Of a DNA stretch of 64,000 nucleotides, positions 17,462 through 25,575 are shown in pieces. The first letter of the stretch is position 1; each line of letters opens with the position of its first letter. The notes under the pieces were generated by a model. The model saw only the letters and a program-made list of their open reading frames with translations, had not been told where the DNA came from and did not search any database. The translations under genes were made by a program, and so were the position numbers. The stretch is from Candidatus Nitrosopumilus sp. Lineage in GTDB: Archaea; Thermoproteota; Nitrososphaeria; Nitrososphaerales; Nitrosopumilaceae. The DNA is taken from contig JAILWG010000001.1 of the NCBI GenBank assembly GCA_025699075.1, forward strand, positions 124,001 through 188,000, read 5' to 3'.

Positions 17462-18043
17462 ATGGTGAGTCATATTGAGCCTAATGTTGAAATCTATGAG
17501 CGTGAACGAATCATTTTTGAAACAATAAAAAATAATCCAAATTTGCATCATAATGCATTGCTCAAACAGATAGTGCCTAAGTTTATGGCAAAAACAACTT
17601 TTGAAAAAACAAGAGATTCCTTATTGAAAAAAGAAATCATATCTGTTACAAAAAAAGGTAACATGAAATTTTATTCTCCTGTACAAACTTTTGAAGAAAA
17701 ATTTCGTCATAGAATAGAACAAAAAACAAATAATTCGTTTCATGATTTGAAATTACAAATAAAGAGATTGGATGCTGATTATTCTCATAAAGACATTGAT
17801 GAAAAAACAACCTTGTCTAATTCAATCCTGAAAAATTTGATCCTTACTGATAATGGGTTTACTTTTTTAGATTCATTCAAAAATCCAAAAAAGACATTAT
17901 ATCGAGATGAACACTTAACCATACAACAATTAATGAATCATGTTTTTGAAATAATACGCAGAGATAAAGATTTTGAGATTATTTTCCCTACTGTTGTAAG
18001 TAATTTGGAACCAGTAATGCCTCAAAATCCACTGGATAAATAG
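17462..18043 (+). CDS. Winged-helix DNA-binding protein
   Basis: 193 residues. The N-terminal third looks like a winged helix: ERIIFETIKNNPNLHHNALL, KTTFEKTRDSLLKKEIISVT, then the wing KKGNMKFYSP. The C-terminal part is helical without known motifs. The palindromic GACCTA site right before the start suggests autoregulation. A regulator of the upstream secreted protein is conceivable. Confidence 0.72.
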   Translation: MVSHIEPNVEIYERERIIFETIKNNPNLHHNALLKQIVPKFMAKTTFEKTRDSLLKKEIISVTKKGNMKFYSPVQTFEEKFRHRIEQKTNNSFHDLKLQIKRLDADYSHKDIDEKTTLSNSILKNLILTDNGFTFLDSFKNPKKTLYRDEHLTIQQLMNHVFEIIRRDKDFEIIFPTVVSNLEPVMPQNPLDK

Positions 18044-18086
18044 AATTTCATCTAGTTATTTATTCCGGGTCGTTTTTGAATACTTT

Positions 18087-18320
18087 ATGGGGTTGCTTTA
18101 TACAAAATTTTACATGGATTTCGATGATGATGAGTGGAAGCAAATATCCAATAACCCTATAATATTTCAAACTCTCAAAAATAACGTGAATGTAGAAATT
18201 GAAGATACTTCTCACAAATCGTATAAAATCCATTTTAAGGAAGGTGGAAAATTGCACATGTTTAGAGTAACTGGAAAATTTCGTATCACCTGGGATGACG
18301 ATGATGTTCTTGAACTCTAA
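18087..18320 (+). CDS. Small acidic hypothetical protein
   Basis: 77 residues, acidic (DFDDDEWKQ, WDDDDVLEL) with a beta-rich core (VNVEIEDTSHKSYKIHFKEG). No family recognised. Codirectional with its neighbours, 44 bp after the winged-helix gene. Confidence 0.6.
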   Translation: MGLLYTKFYMDFDDDEWKQISNNPIIFQTLKNNVNVEIEDTSHKSYKIHFKEGGKLHMFRVTGKFRITWDDDDVLEL

Positions 18321-18350
18321 AAATAATAATGGGTATTTTAAAATAATTTT

Positions 18351-18581
18351 ATGTCTTTAGAAGAACAGATCAAAGAAATAATGAGTGATTTTGAAAATGC
18401 CTCACTAGAAAAAATATTGGGCGCATTGCAAGAAATTAAACCTCATTTCAAAAATGAATCTATTTCGGAATACCTTCAAGGTAAAATCCAAAAAATTGTT
18501 GATTCTGAGGATGAATCAGAAAAAATGACACAATGCAAGGCACTAATTCCTTATTTTGATTGGTATTTGCAAGGTCAGTAA
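18351..18581 (+). CDS. Small helical hypothetical protein
   Basis: 76 residues, predicted all-helical and acidic (EEQIKEIMSDFENASLEKIL), one Cys, no membrane span. Its stop is 2 bp from the opposing gene. Function unknown. Confidence 0.62.
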   Translation: MSLEEQIKEIMSDFENASLEKILGALQEIKPHFKNESISEYLQGKIQKIVDSEDESEKMTQCKALIPYFDWYLQGQ

Positions 18582-18583
18582 AA

Positions 18584-19009
18584 CTACTCTGAAAACTGTT
18601 TAATTTTATCTAGGGCAGTTTTGATGGTATCTAGATCTTTTCTTCCTTGTGTCATATCTCCTACAAGTTTAACAAAATATTCATACCCTGTATCTTCAGC
18701 TTTGTGAATATCTGATTCATAACAGGATAATGCTTTCTCAAAAAAAGAAATGTCTTCTTGTAAGTTGTTTACATTTTGGATGGTATCTAAATTGTTTTGA
18801 ATTTTTTGTATTATTTCATCAATTTTGGGAACTGTTTTTCGTGCTTGTTGATTTAAAACCGATGCAAACATTGCTGCAGAATCTTTTAATTCTGGACTGT
18901 CATTTAGTGTCTTTAATCTATTTTTATAATGATTTAATGATTTTAGAATTATCTCATATCCTCCCTCATCTTTGAAATAAATCCCACCTAGCCAAACTTT
19001 ATCTGTCAT
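18584..19009 (-). CDS. Helical hypothetical protein
   Basis: 141 residues, mostly long helices (YEIILKSLNHYKNRLKTLND, VPKIDEIIQKIQNNLDTIQN), suggesting a helical bundle or coiled coil. No catalytic motif. Possibly a partner of the small acidic proteins on the opposite strand, but nothing shows this. Confidence 0.65.
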   Translation of the reverse strand: MTDKVWLGGIYFKDEGGYEIILKSLNHYKNRLKTLNDSPELKDSAAMFASVLNQQARKTVPKIDEIIQKIQNNLDTIQNVNNLQEDISFFEKALSCYESDIHKAEDTGYEYFVKLVGDMTQGRKDLDTIKTALDKIKQFSE

Positions 19010-19108
19010 TTCTTATTTTCTCCTCTTGGAGTTATTATAATTTGCAGTTTTTAGCACTAGTATGAATTCTACTTATTTTTAATATATCAGAAAAGACTAT
19101 TGTAATTT

Positions 19109-19300
19109 ATGATTATGAATAATCAATTCGGTATGGAAAAACTTGTTGCTTGTTGTCCAAACTGTCAAGTGGATTCACTATACTGTGGAATGATTCCTAC
19201 AGAAATTAAATCTCTGGCAAACAAAGAAGTCTTATTTTGCAAAAGATGTAAATTTGTTATTTCAGTTGATGATTATAAGAAAGCCCTATCTTCAACCTAA
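19109..19300 (+). CDS. Zinc-ribbon microprotein
   Basis: 63 residues with two Cys knuckles, CCPNC and CKRC, about 33 residues apart, the layout of a zinc ribbon. Compare the unrelated-looking ribbon at 30142-30414, with the same CPxC...CxRC pattern. It may bind nucleic acid. The stop interlocks with the opposing gene by 4 bp. Confidence 0.75.
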   Translation: MIMNNQFGMEKLVACCPNCQVDSLYCGMIPTEIKSLANKEVLFCKRCKFVISVDDYKKALSST

Positions 19301-19521
19301 ACATCAAATTGTTCTTTTATTGGGGGCTCATTCTTATTAATTAGATATAGCAATATTCCTGCTAGCGTCACCCCCATACCACTAATTCCAATAAACGTGC
19401 CTGCATTTTTGATTAAACGAAGTACTGGATCAGTTTGCCCTAGTTCTATAGAGTAAAACATAACAAGTCCTGTACCAAACATTACAATTCCTATCATTGC
19501 TATGCCTATGCTCATTTTCAT
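19297..19521 (-). CDS. Two-span membrane microprotein
   Basis: 74 residues with hydrophobic spans at the N-terminus (IGIAMIGIVMFGTGLVMFY) and in the C-terminal half (GISGMGVTLAGILLYLI). A short charged loop lies between them. Function unknown. Confidence 0.65.
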   Translation of the reverse strand: MKMSIGIAMIGIVMFGTGLVMFYSIELGQTDPVLRLIKNAGTFIGISGMGVTLAGILLYLINKNEPPIKEQFDV

Positions 19522-19620
19522 GATGAAACTAAATTTTGCTGATTAATAAATAACTAGAATCAAAATGTGCGTCCTTGTGAACACAGTAAACTCTTTTAAT
19601 TAATTTTGATTATTAATACC

Positions 19621-20430
19621 ATGAATATCTTATTTTATTTATTGATAGTTTCACTCTTGTTTTCAGTTTCTCTATCTTCAGATGCTTTTGCCCAGGCAAG
19701 TTATGATGTAAATATTCCGACTGGTGCTGCAAGTCCTGACGCTCCTTTTTTCTGGCAGAGTGAAAAAGATGGCACTGCTACAGGAAATGTAGATATTTTA
19801 ATTGATGACACCATAGTTTGGAAAAATGCTGATACTGCAGCTCACACTGTAACTTCTGGTACTCCTTCTGATGGTCCTGATGATCTTTTTGATAGTGGTT
19901 TACTTGGCCCTGGGAAACAATTTTCTTACAAATTTACTGAAATTGGTCATTATCCATACTACTGCCTTCTTCATCCGTGGATGGATGGAACTATCGTTGT
20001 CACTGCTGGATATTCAATTGTTCCAAATGTTGGAAAACAAATTGGTGATGGCTCCACATTTTTTGACGTAGAATATGATTTTAACAGATTGCTATCCTCA
20101 CCAATCATTGATGAAGAACAAAAATCAATCACGTTTGAAATTATTGGCAATACCAATTCTGACAATAATGACTTAGAACTTCGTTTACCTTCCAAATTAA
20201 TAGATGGAAAATTTATTGTTTGGGTTGATGATGAAAAAATTTCTGATTTTGAACAAGTTAAAGACGGAGATGTTAATGTTTTATTAATTTCTCTAGATTC
20301 TAATTCTAAACTATTGACCATAATTGGTACCTCGATAGTTCCTGAATTTGGAACCATGACGTTGATGATCCTTGGGATGTCAATTATGTCGATGATTATC
20401 TTGAGCCAAAAATCTAGAATTAATTTATGA
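19621..20430 (+). CDS. Secreted blue copper protein (plastocyanin-like) with PEFG-type sorting tail
   Basis: 269 residues. Signal peptide 1-25; cupredoxin domain about 28-128 with type 1 copper ligands His75 (AAHTVTSG), Cys115, His118 and Met121 (YYCLLHPWM). A beta-rich C-terminal region ends in VPEFGTMTL (PEFG at 241-244), a hydrophobic span and a basic tail, the pattern of the PEFG-CTERM surface-sorting signal described in this lineage. Such proteins are thought to carry electrons in place of c-type cytochromes. I start at the ATG at 19621, not at an upstream non-ATG codon, because the signal peptide begins there. Confidence 0.92.
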   Translation: MNILFYLLIVSLLFSVSLSSDAFAQASYDVNIPTGAASPDAPFFWQSEKDGTATGNVDILIDDTIVWKNADTAAHTVTSGTPSDGPDDLFDSGLLGPGKQFSYKFTEIGHYPYYCLLHPWMDGTIVVTAGYSIVPNVGKQIGDGSTFFDVEYDFNRLLSSPIIDEEQKSITFEIIGNTNSDNNDLELRLPSKLIDGKFIVWVDDEKISDFEQVKDGDVNVLLISLDSNSKLLTIIGTSIVPEFGTMTLMILGMSIMSMIILSQKSRINL

Positions 20431-20581
20431 TTGTCTCTTATTCATATAACTTCTCTTTATGTTAGAAAAAACAAAAATTTAACGATCATTTAGACAAAAA
20501 ATCGTCAAAAATTAATACATACGTTAATTTTTTTGATAAAGTTATTTTACTAGATTCAAGTCAAAATTAATCGAAAGCAAG

Positions 20582-22147
20582 ATGAGTGATTTAGAATGTC
20601 TATCTCTTAGCCAAACAATATCAAAAATAGATGACCTCATTGATAGTGGAAATGGCGATGTGGGAAGACTGTATCATATTCTAGAATTTTTGAAAAATAA
20701 ACGACCATTATACCATTCGGACAAAGTCTATCTTGAAAAAAAATTAAGATCTTCCTTTTCCCTCCAAGAAGAACCCAAAAAAGATAATGAATTACTCCAA
20801 CAAATACAACATCTTATTGATTCTGGACATGGTGATCCGGGAAGATTGCAATATATCTATGACACTCTAGCAAATAACAAAATACTCTACCATTCTGATT
20901 CTGTTTACCTTGAATCAAAACTGAATTCATTTACATCTACAAAACCCGCAGAAGTGATTACATCTACAAAACCCGCAGAAGTGATTACATCTACAAAACC
21001 CGCAGAAGTGATTACATCTACAAAACCCGCAGAAGTGATTACATCTACAAAACCCGCAGAAGTGATTACATCTACAAAACCCACAGAAGTGATTACATCT
21101 ACAAAACCCGCAGAAGTGATTACATCTACAAAACCCACAGAAGTGATTGTCAATCAAGATACTAAAAAAATTAAAGGCACATTGCCCAAAGGATGGTCTC
21201 ATGAAAACAAATTTGATGATTTGGAAAGAATTAATCAAAATATTACTGATGAGCAGCAAAAAATCAAAACTCAACAAAAAATCACAGATGAAATTAAAAT
21301 ACAACGAAATAATTTATCACAATTAATTTCTCATAGGAAGGAATACGAACAAAAAATAACTATGGAAAAACTCTTGCTAGAAAACCAAATCAAAGAAGAA
21401 AGAATTAAAATTGAAACTCAAACAAAACTATCAAATGAAATAATTGCACAAAAAGAAGAACTTGAGAAAGTCAAAAAAGAAAGATCTAAAATAATTAAAA
21501 AAATCGATACTGAAAAAATTAAAATTTCAAAAGAACTTTTATCTCAAAAAAGACAACTTGCTCAAGCCCAATTAGAGCAAGAAAAAATAGAAAAACAAGT
21601 GACTCAGGAGCGTGAATTATTGGCAAAAATGACTGCGGAACAAAAATCTAGGCTCATAGAACAGGCAAAAATTGCCCATGACATTATCTCCAAACAAAAT
21701 GAATTAGAAAAAACAAAACAGGATTATGATGATATTGTATCTCAGGTAAATCAAGAAAAAGAAAAATTTACAGAATCTGAAAAATTGAAAAAATTAATTA
21801 AAATCCAAGAAAAAGATCTAATCAAAGCTAAAGAAGAGCGATTGAAATTAATTAATGTAATTGCATATGAAAAAGATTTAATCACTAAAAAAACTGAAGA
21901 AGAAAAATTAAAATTAAAATCACAGACTGAATTAGCAAAACAGCTCAAAAAAGAGGAAAAGACATACAATTTGTTAAAAAAGAAACGAGAAAAAATAGAT
22001 TCTCAAATAAAGATAAAAAATCAAAAATTAAAAGAAAAACAACAAAAATTAAAAAAACAAATTGCTGAAAAAAATAAGAAATTAAAAACTATGTCAAAAA
22101 AATCTGCCCCTAAAAACACAAAACAAAAAATTAGGAAAAGTAAATAA
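20582..22147 (+). CDS. Long coiled-coil protein with two GDxGR modules and a TSTKPAEVI repeat
   Basis: 521 residues. Two copies of a short module occupy about 14-55 and 73-114 (GDVGRLYHIL...LYHSDKVYLEKKL; GDPGRLQYIY...LYHSDSVYLESKL). Eight tandem 9-residue repeats follow (118-189), and then about 320 residues of Lys/Glu/Gln-rich coiled coil with a very basic end. No membrane span or signal. It may be a cytoskeletal or scaffold protein. The same module opens the KaiC-like protein at 14758-16059. Confidence 0.8.
   Translation: MSDLECLSLSQTISKIDDLIDSGNGDVGRLYHILEFLKNKRPLYHSDKVYLEKKLRSSFSLQEEPKKDNELLQQIQHLIDSGHGDPGRLQYIYDTLANNKILYHSDSVYLESKLNSFTSTKPAEVITSTKPAEVITSTKPAEVITSTKPAEVITSTKPAEVITSTKPTEVITSTKPAEVITSTKPTEVIVNQDTKKIKGTLPKGWSHENKFDDLERINQNITDEQQKIKTQQKITDEIKIQRNNLSQLISHRKEYEQKITMEKLLLENQIKEERIKIETQTKLSNEIIAQKEELEKVKKERSKIIKKIDTEKIKISKELLSQKRQLAQAQLEQEKIEKQVTQERELLAKMTAEQKSRLIEQAKIAHDIISKQNELEKTKQDYDDIVSQVNQEKEKFTESEKLKKLIKIQEKDLIKAKEERLKLINVIAYEKDLITKKTEEEKLKLKSQTELAKQLKKEEKTYNLLKKKREKIDSQIKIKNQKLKEKQQKLKKQIAEKNKKLKTMSKKSAPKNTKQKIRKSK
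20933..21148 (+). repeat. 27-bp coding tandem repeat (eight units)
   Basis: Eight head-to-tail 27-base units encode TSTKPAEVI (six) or TSTKPTEVI (units 6 and 8). They are nearly identical at DNA level; the visible change is a G-to-A that makes Ala into Thr. This points to recent expansion by slippage or recombination. Units are contiguous and coding, so it is not a CRISPR array. Confidence 0.96.
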
Positions 22148-22765
22148 TTATTTTATTTTAACTGTGATTTCTTCCCCATTGCCTATTTGAGATGTCGTTG
22201 TTCTGACATTTGAATTTCTTTTTAAATACTCTGAATATTTTTTCATTTCTTTGCGATATTTCTCTGGATACAGCATATTGTCTGTAATGATTATTCCTCC
22301 TAATGCTACCATTGGAAAAACTAAATCAAAATATTTGATGACGTTTTCTTTGTCTGCATCAATCAAAACAAAATCAAAAAATTCATTATGTTTTTCTTGA
22401 CTTTTTAACTCTTCTAGAATTTTAATTGCTGACCCTTCCTTAATTGTAATTAAATTTGAAACATTTGCTTTTTGAAAATTTTCCTTGGCTCTTTGAATTT
22501 TGTTTGGATTTTGTTCAATTGTGATGATGTTTCCTGATTTTTCTGCAATTGCCTCTGCACACCATATTGTGGAATATCCTACCGAGGTCCCAATCTCAAG
22601 CATGTTTTTGGCATTTTTTAGGCGTAAAATTATGTTTAGCAATTCTCCGGTGTCTTTTGTGATGGCAAGCATTCTGTCTTGAGGCTTGACATCTATTTTT
22701 CTTGATTTTTCTAGATCCGACTGTTCTTCTAATTCAGAAAGTACATTTGATATGAGATCATTCAT
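22148..22765 (-). CDS. Class I SAM-dependent O-methyltransferase
   Basis: 205 residues, the size of bacterial catechol/caffeoyl-CoA-type O-methyltransferases. SAM-binding motif I MLEIGTSVGYSTIWCAEAI, the acidic pair in ITIEQNPN, the metal/substrate segment FVLIDADKENVIKYFDLVFP and GGIIITDNML are all present. The substrate is unknown. Its stop abuts the stop of the coiled-coil gene. Confidence 0.9.
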   Translation of the reverse strand: MNDLISNVLSELEEQSDLEKSRKIDVKPQDRMLAITKDTGELLNIILRLKNAKNMLEIGTSVGYSTIWCAEAIAEKSGNIITIEQNPNKIQRAKENFQKANVSNLITIKEGSAIKILEELKSQEKHNEFFDFVLIDADKENVIKYFDLVFPMVALGGIIITDNMLYPEKYRKEMKKYSEYLKRNSNVRTTTSQIGNGEEITVKIK

Positions 22766-22869
22766 TAATTCTTAGTTAAATTTATGGGATTTATTTTTGT
22801 CTTGGACATATTTGTCTTTTAGGTTCATTTGATAGCTTATATTTAGTGAAAGATTTTTTGACTTTAGAT

Positions 22870-23244
22870 ATGGTAACTAAAATTGATTTACTTGATGTGG
22901 TCCAAAAAATTCTAAATCTTGACACCAAGATGAGATTTGCAGCCATCATTGACTCTAAGGGAAATATCCGAGAAGCTATAATGAAGACAGGTAAAACCAA
23001 TTTAAAATCTCAAAAAGAGGAAGAACATTTCTGTAAACAGGTTGCACAGAGACGTTCTATGAGAAAGGAATTTGATAAATCTCTTGGTAAAGTAAGATAT
23101 GTTCATGTAGAAAGAGAAAAAGTATCTCAAATGGTAATTTACACCAAAAGAAACATTGTCTACTTTACGATGGAGCCTGAAATGCCAATAAATACAAAAA
23201 TTAGATTAATTACCAAAATTAAAAAAATAACTGCTGACCTCTGA
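22870..23244 (+). CDS. Conserved archaeal hypothetical protein (possible roadblock/profilin-like fold)
   Basis: 124 residues from the ATG at 22870, chosen because a TATATTT box lies 25-30 bases upstream; an upstream in-frame start would add eight residues. MRFAAIIDSKGNIREAIMKTG and MVIYTKRNIVYFTMEPEMP suggest a beta-alpha-beta sensor-type fold. I infer only the fold class; the family may be one of the lineage-specific DUFs. Confidence 0.68.
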   Translation: MVTKIDLLDVVQKILNLDTKMRFAAIIDSKGNIREAIMKTGKTNLKSQKEEEHFCKQVAQRRSMRKEFDKSLGKVRYVHVEREKVSQMVIYTKRNIVYFTMEPEMPINTKIRLITKIKKITADL

Positions 23245-23307
23245 TCTTTTTCATTTATTCTGGTTTACAAGACTTTGACATTTTACAAATATTTAGGTGA
23301 CTCTAAA

Positions 23308-23628
23308 ATGTTTGAATATGACAAATATTATCGTGAATGTCAACAACAAAAAAAACCCTTCATAAAAGCAAAAACCAACCCTGTACATGGAAATTATTTC
23401 ATTCAAATTGATTTGGCAACATGTGGTTACAAATTGACTGGAAAACAAGAGAAACAAATTCAAAAATTAGTGGAGGGGGAAATTGAATTTGTAAAGAATA
23501 ACTGCAAACATGCTTTTGTAGGATTCAACATCACAGATGAAATTTCATGGTTTGATGGTGTCTCTTCGGAACATTTGGATAGTTTTTGTAATTCTCTATA
23601 TGATTTGACCCAAAATACTCCTAATTAG
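23308..23628 (+). CDS. Hypothetical protein
   Basis: 106 residues from the ATG at 23308 (MFEYDKYYRECQQQKKPF); an upstream TTG at 23275 would add eleven. Contains four Cys (ATCGYKL, NNCKHAF, FCNSLYD and an early one). No family recognised. The stop interlocks with the opposing gene (4 bp). Confidence 0.62.
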   Translation: MFEYDKYYRECQQQKKPFIKAKTNPVHGNYFIQIDLATCGYKLTGKQEKQIQKLVEGEIEFVKNNCKHAFVGFNITDEISWFDGVSSEHLDSFCNSLYDLTQNTPN

Positions 23629-23831
23629 AAACGAATAAGATTTTTAAGGATTTTGTCAATTGTCTTAATTTCTTGCTTTCTTTCCTTAATTGTTGATTTG
23701 TTCCATTCTTTTGCAAATTCTGATTGTTTGTCCATTCTCTCTAGTGCCTCGATGTATTTTATCAGGTAGATTTTGTAGTCATGAAGCAAATCTAAATGCT
23801 TATTGTGATTTTTTTCAGTTGGTGTTGTCAT
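23625..23831 (-). CDS. Small coiled-coil hypothetical protein
   Basis: 68 residues from the ATG at 23831 (MTTPTEKNHNKHLDLLHDYK). Helical and charged. The longer frame to 23900 would overlap the upstream gene by 86 bp; the 17-bp overlap is more plausible and suggests translational coupling. Confidence 0.58.
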   Translation of the reverse strand: MTTPTEKNHNKHLDLLHDYKIYLIKYIEALERMDKQSEFAKEWNKSTIKERKQEIKTIDKILKNLIRF

Positions 23832-24099
23832 CCCACTCCTCTTCTTTAATGTCTGGGAACATATCTCGTATTCTCTTTTTATCTTTCTCCATTGCATCAA
23901 TTCTATTGTTCAGATGAGAAATTATTGCAGGTTCTTTTTCTAGATTTTTTTCTGATTGAATTTCTGTGATCACTTTAGTAAGTGATTTGTAATATGAGAT
24001 ATGATTTTTCTTTGATTCTTCTGATGTATCCTCATCTTTAATATCCATGATTTCTCTTGATACATTGAAAATAAGTACTTGATCCTTTTTTAGATTCAT
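23815..24099 (-). CDS. Helical hypothetical protein
   Basis: 94 residues, charged and helical (SYYKSLTKVITEIQSEKNLE, HLNNRIDAMEKDKKRIRDMF). Overlaps the next gene by 17 bp. The two probably form one transcript and perhaps one complex. Confidence 0.6.
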   Translation of the reverse strand: MNLKKDQVLIFNVSREIMDIKDEDTSEESKKNHISYYKSLTKVITEIQSEKNLEKEPAIISHLNNRIDAMEKDKKRIRDMFPDIKEEEWDDNTN

Positions 24100-24140
24100 T
24101 TGAATAATGCTTAAGTTACCTATGAAATTAAAATAATTTA

Positions 24141-24434
24141 TTGAAAAATGTCCTTATAGATCAAAATTGTAAGTGGCTAAGAAATGAGGAGAGTAAGAAA
24201 CATCTTGAAAATTACGATAAAGTGTATGAAGTTGGAATTGATTTAAAACAACGAGATTATGATGAAACATTGGCTACCTTTTGTAAAGAGCATGACTGCG
24301 AGTTGCTTACTGCAGACAATCGTGCATACATACACTTTTTCAGTGAAAAAGAAATCAACACTGTACAGATTTCAGAATTTATTTATGAGGAGAAAGCAGA
24401 TAGGCCGATCTATCTTGTAAAAATTGTGAACTAG
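24141..24434 (+). CDS. PIN-like domain protein (DUF5615-type)
   Basis: 97 residues from TTG. The start VLIDQN and the late LLTADNRAYIHFF fit the acidic active-site positions of small PIN-like proteins of the DUF5615/Mut7-C type, some of which are RNase toxins. DYDETLATFCKEHDCELLT fits the helix before the second acidic motif. An AT-rich TATA candidate lies within 20 bases of the start. The stop interlocks with the winged-helix gene on the other strand. A toxin role is not shown. Confidence 0.68.
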   Translation: MKNVLIDQNCKWLRNEESKKHLENYDKVYEVGIDLKQRDYDETLATFCKEHDCELLTADNRAYIHFFSEKEINTVQISEFIYEEKADRPIYLVKIVN

Positions 24435-24997
24435 TTTACATTTTTTGAATCTAGATGTGAGATCCTCAAATTTGCAAGAACTTCATTGAGAAAGTCGCTT
24501 TCTTCCTGGTGTGTGATGCTATTCATAATTGATTCCCAACAATCGTTGATTTTCCTTGTAATTTGTGAATACATTTTGTCTTTTTTAAATGCTGGATAAT
24601 AGGATAGCAATTTCATGATTCCTTCAGTAGACTGTATGATGTTTATTTGATGAATAATTGATCTTAGCCTTTCATGAAATGAATAATTTTCTTCTTTAAC
24701 TATTTTTTCAAAATTTGTAATTTCATCATAAATCATTTCTACTTCTTTATGTAGATTTTTGAGTTGTGTATTTACTGATTCTGATAGATTGATCAACTCA
24801 TATTCGATATGAGATCTACTGTGAACTTTCTTATCTATTTCTCCGGCTTCAACAAGTGCACTAATTTCTCTATAAACTATTTTTTCATTACCTACTTTTT
24901 CTATTACTCTTTTTGCAAGTTCTGTGCCTCTTGTTTTTCCATTTTCATTTAATATTCTAATTATCTCTGTTTTGATAATTTCTGAATTTTTATCCAT
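24431..24997 (-). CDS. Winged-helix DNA-binding protein with coiled-coil C-terminus
   Basis: 188 residues. The first 65 form a winged helix (IIKTEIIRILNENGKTRGTE, VYREISALVEAGEIDKKV, HSRSHIEYELI). The rest is a long helical region (LKNLHKEVEMIYDEITNFEK) that may dimerise. Convergent with the PIN-like gene; 14 bp downstream of the 25012-25245 gene, so likely cotranscribed with it. Confidence 0.75.
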   Translation of the reverse strand: MDKNSEIIKTEIIRILNENGKTRGTELAKRVIEKVGNEKIVYREISALVEAGEIDKKVHSRSHIEYELINLSESVNTQLKNLHKEVEMIYDEITNFEKIVKEENYSFHERLRSIIHQINIIQSTEGIMKLLSYYPAFKKDKMYSQITRKINDCWESIMNSITHQEESDFLNEVLANLRISHLDSKNVN

Positions 24998-25011
24998 GAT
25001 TGCCTCTGACC

Positions 25012-25245
25012 TTATCTTCGATATTTTTCAAGTACGGCCTTTTCTCCATTTTTATTAATTTCTGTTACTAAATTCTCTAAAATTTCAATCCCTTTCTGTA
25101 TAGGTTCTTTTTCTAAATTTTTGTACTCTAATTTCTGTTTAAGCACCATTCTCTCATTATTTACAAAACTCAAAAGTGGAACATTTTCTCCCATGTTTAG
25201 ATTTATAAAAAAATCAATGTATTCTGCAGTTGATTTTATCGCCAT
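25012..25245 (-). CDS. Small hypothetical protein
   Basis: 77 residues, soluble, helical (GIEILENLVTEINKNGEKAV). No family recognised. Probably cotranscribed with the downstream winged-helix gene. Confidence 0.58.
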   Translation of the reverse strand: MAIKSTAEYIDFFINLNMGENVPLLSFVNNERMVLKQKLEYKNLEKEPIQKGIEILENLVTEINKNGEKAVLEKYRR

Positions 25246-25323
25246 ATCTTGCTTGTTTCTTTCCTAGTATTTGTTTGAAATCATCCAATCTAGGTTTATT
25301 TACAATTTTGATGATATTCATGT

Positions 25324-25575
25324 ATGGATAGTTGTAATAGGAACATTCGTGCATATAAAAACGGAAAAACCTTTGAACAATGTAGGACTGTTGCCGAATC
25401 TATGAATCCTGATTTTAAAAAACACATTGAAGAAAACGGAAAAATTCTATGGGGTGAAATTTTGGAAAAAGTTGATCATGATGAGATTATTTACAAATTG
25501 ACCTTAAAGTTTCTTAGACGTGATGGTTATGATATTGGAAACCATAAGATTCCTGAAGTAAAGAAATTCATTTAG
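25324..25575 (+). CDS. Small hypothetical protein
   Basis: 83 residues with two Cys near the N-terminus (DSCNRNIRAY, FEQCRTVAE) and a helical remainder. Overlaps the end of the opposing membrane-protein gene by 8 bp. Function unknown. Confidence 0.58.
   Translation: MDSCNRNIRAYKNGKTFEQCRTVAESMNPDFKKHIEENGKILWGEILEKVDHDEIIYKLTLKFLRRDGYDIGNHKIPEVKKFI

Noticed and set aside
20933-21148. Possible CRISPR array
   Set aside because: The 27-base units are contiguous without spacers and lie in frame inside a coding sequence.
22791-23000. 69-codon minus-strand frame
   Set aside because: Antisense to the 22870-23244 gene, which has better coding character and a TATA box.
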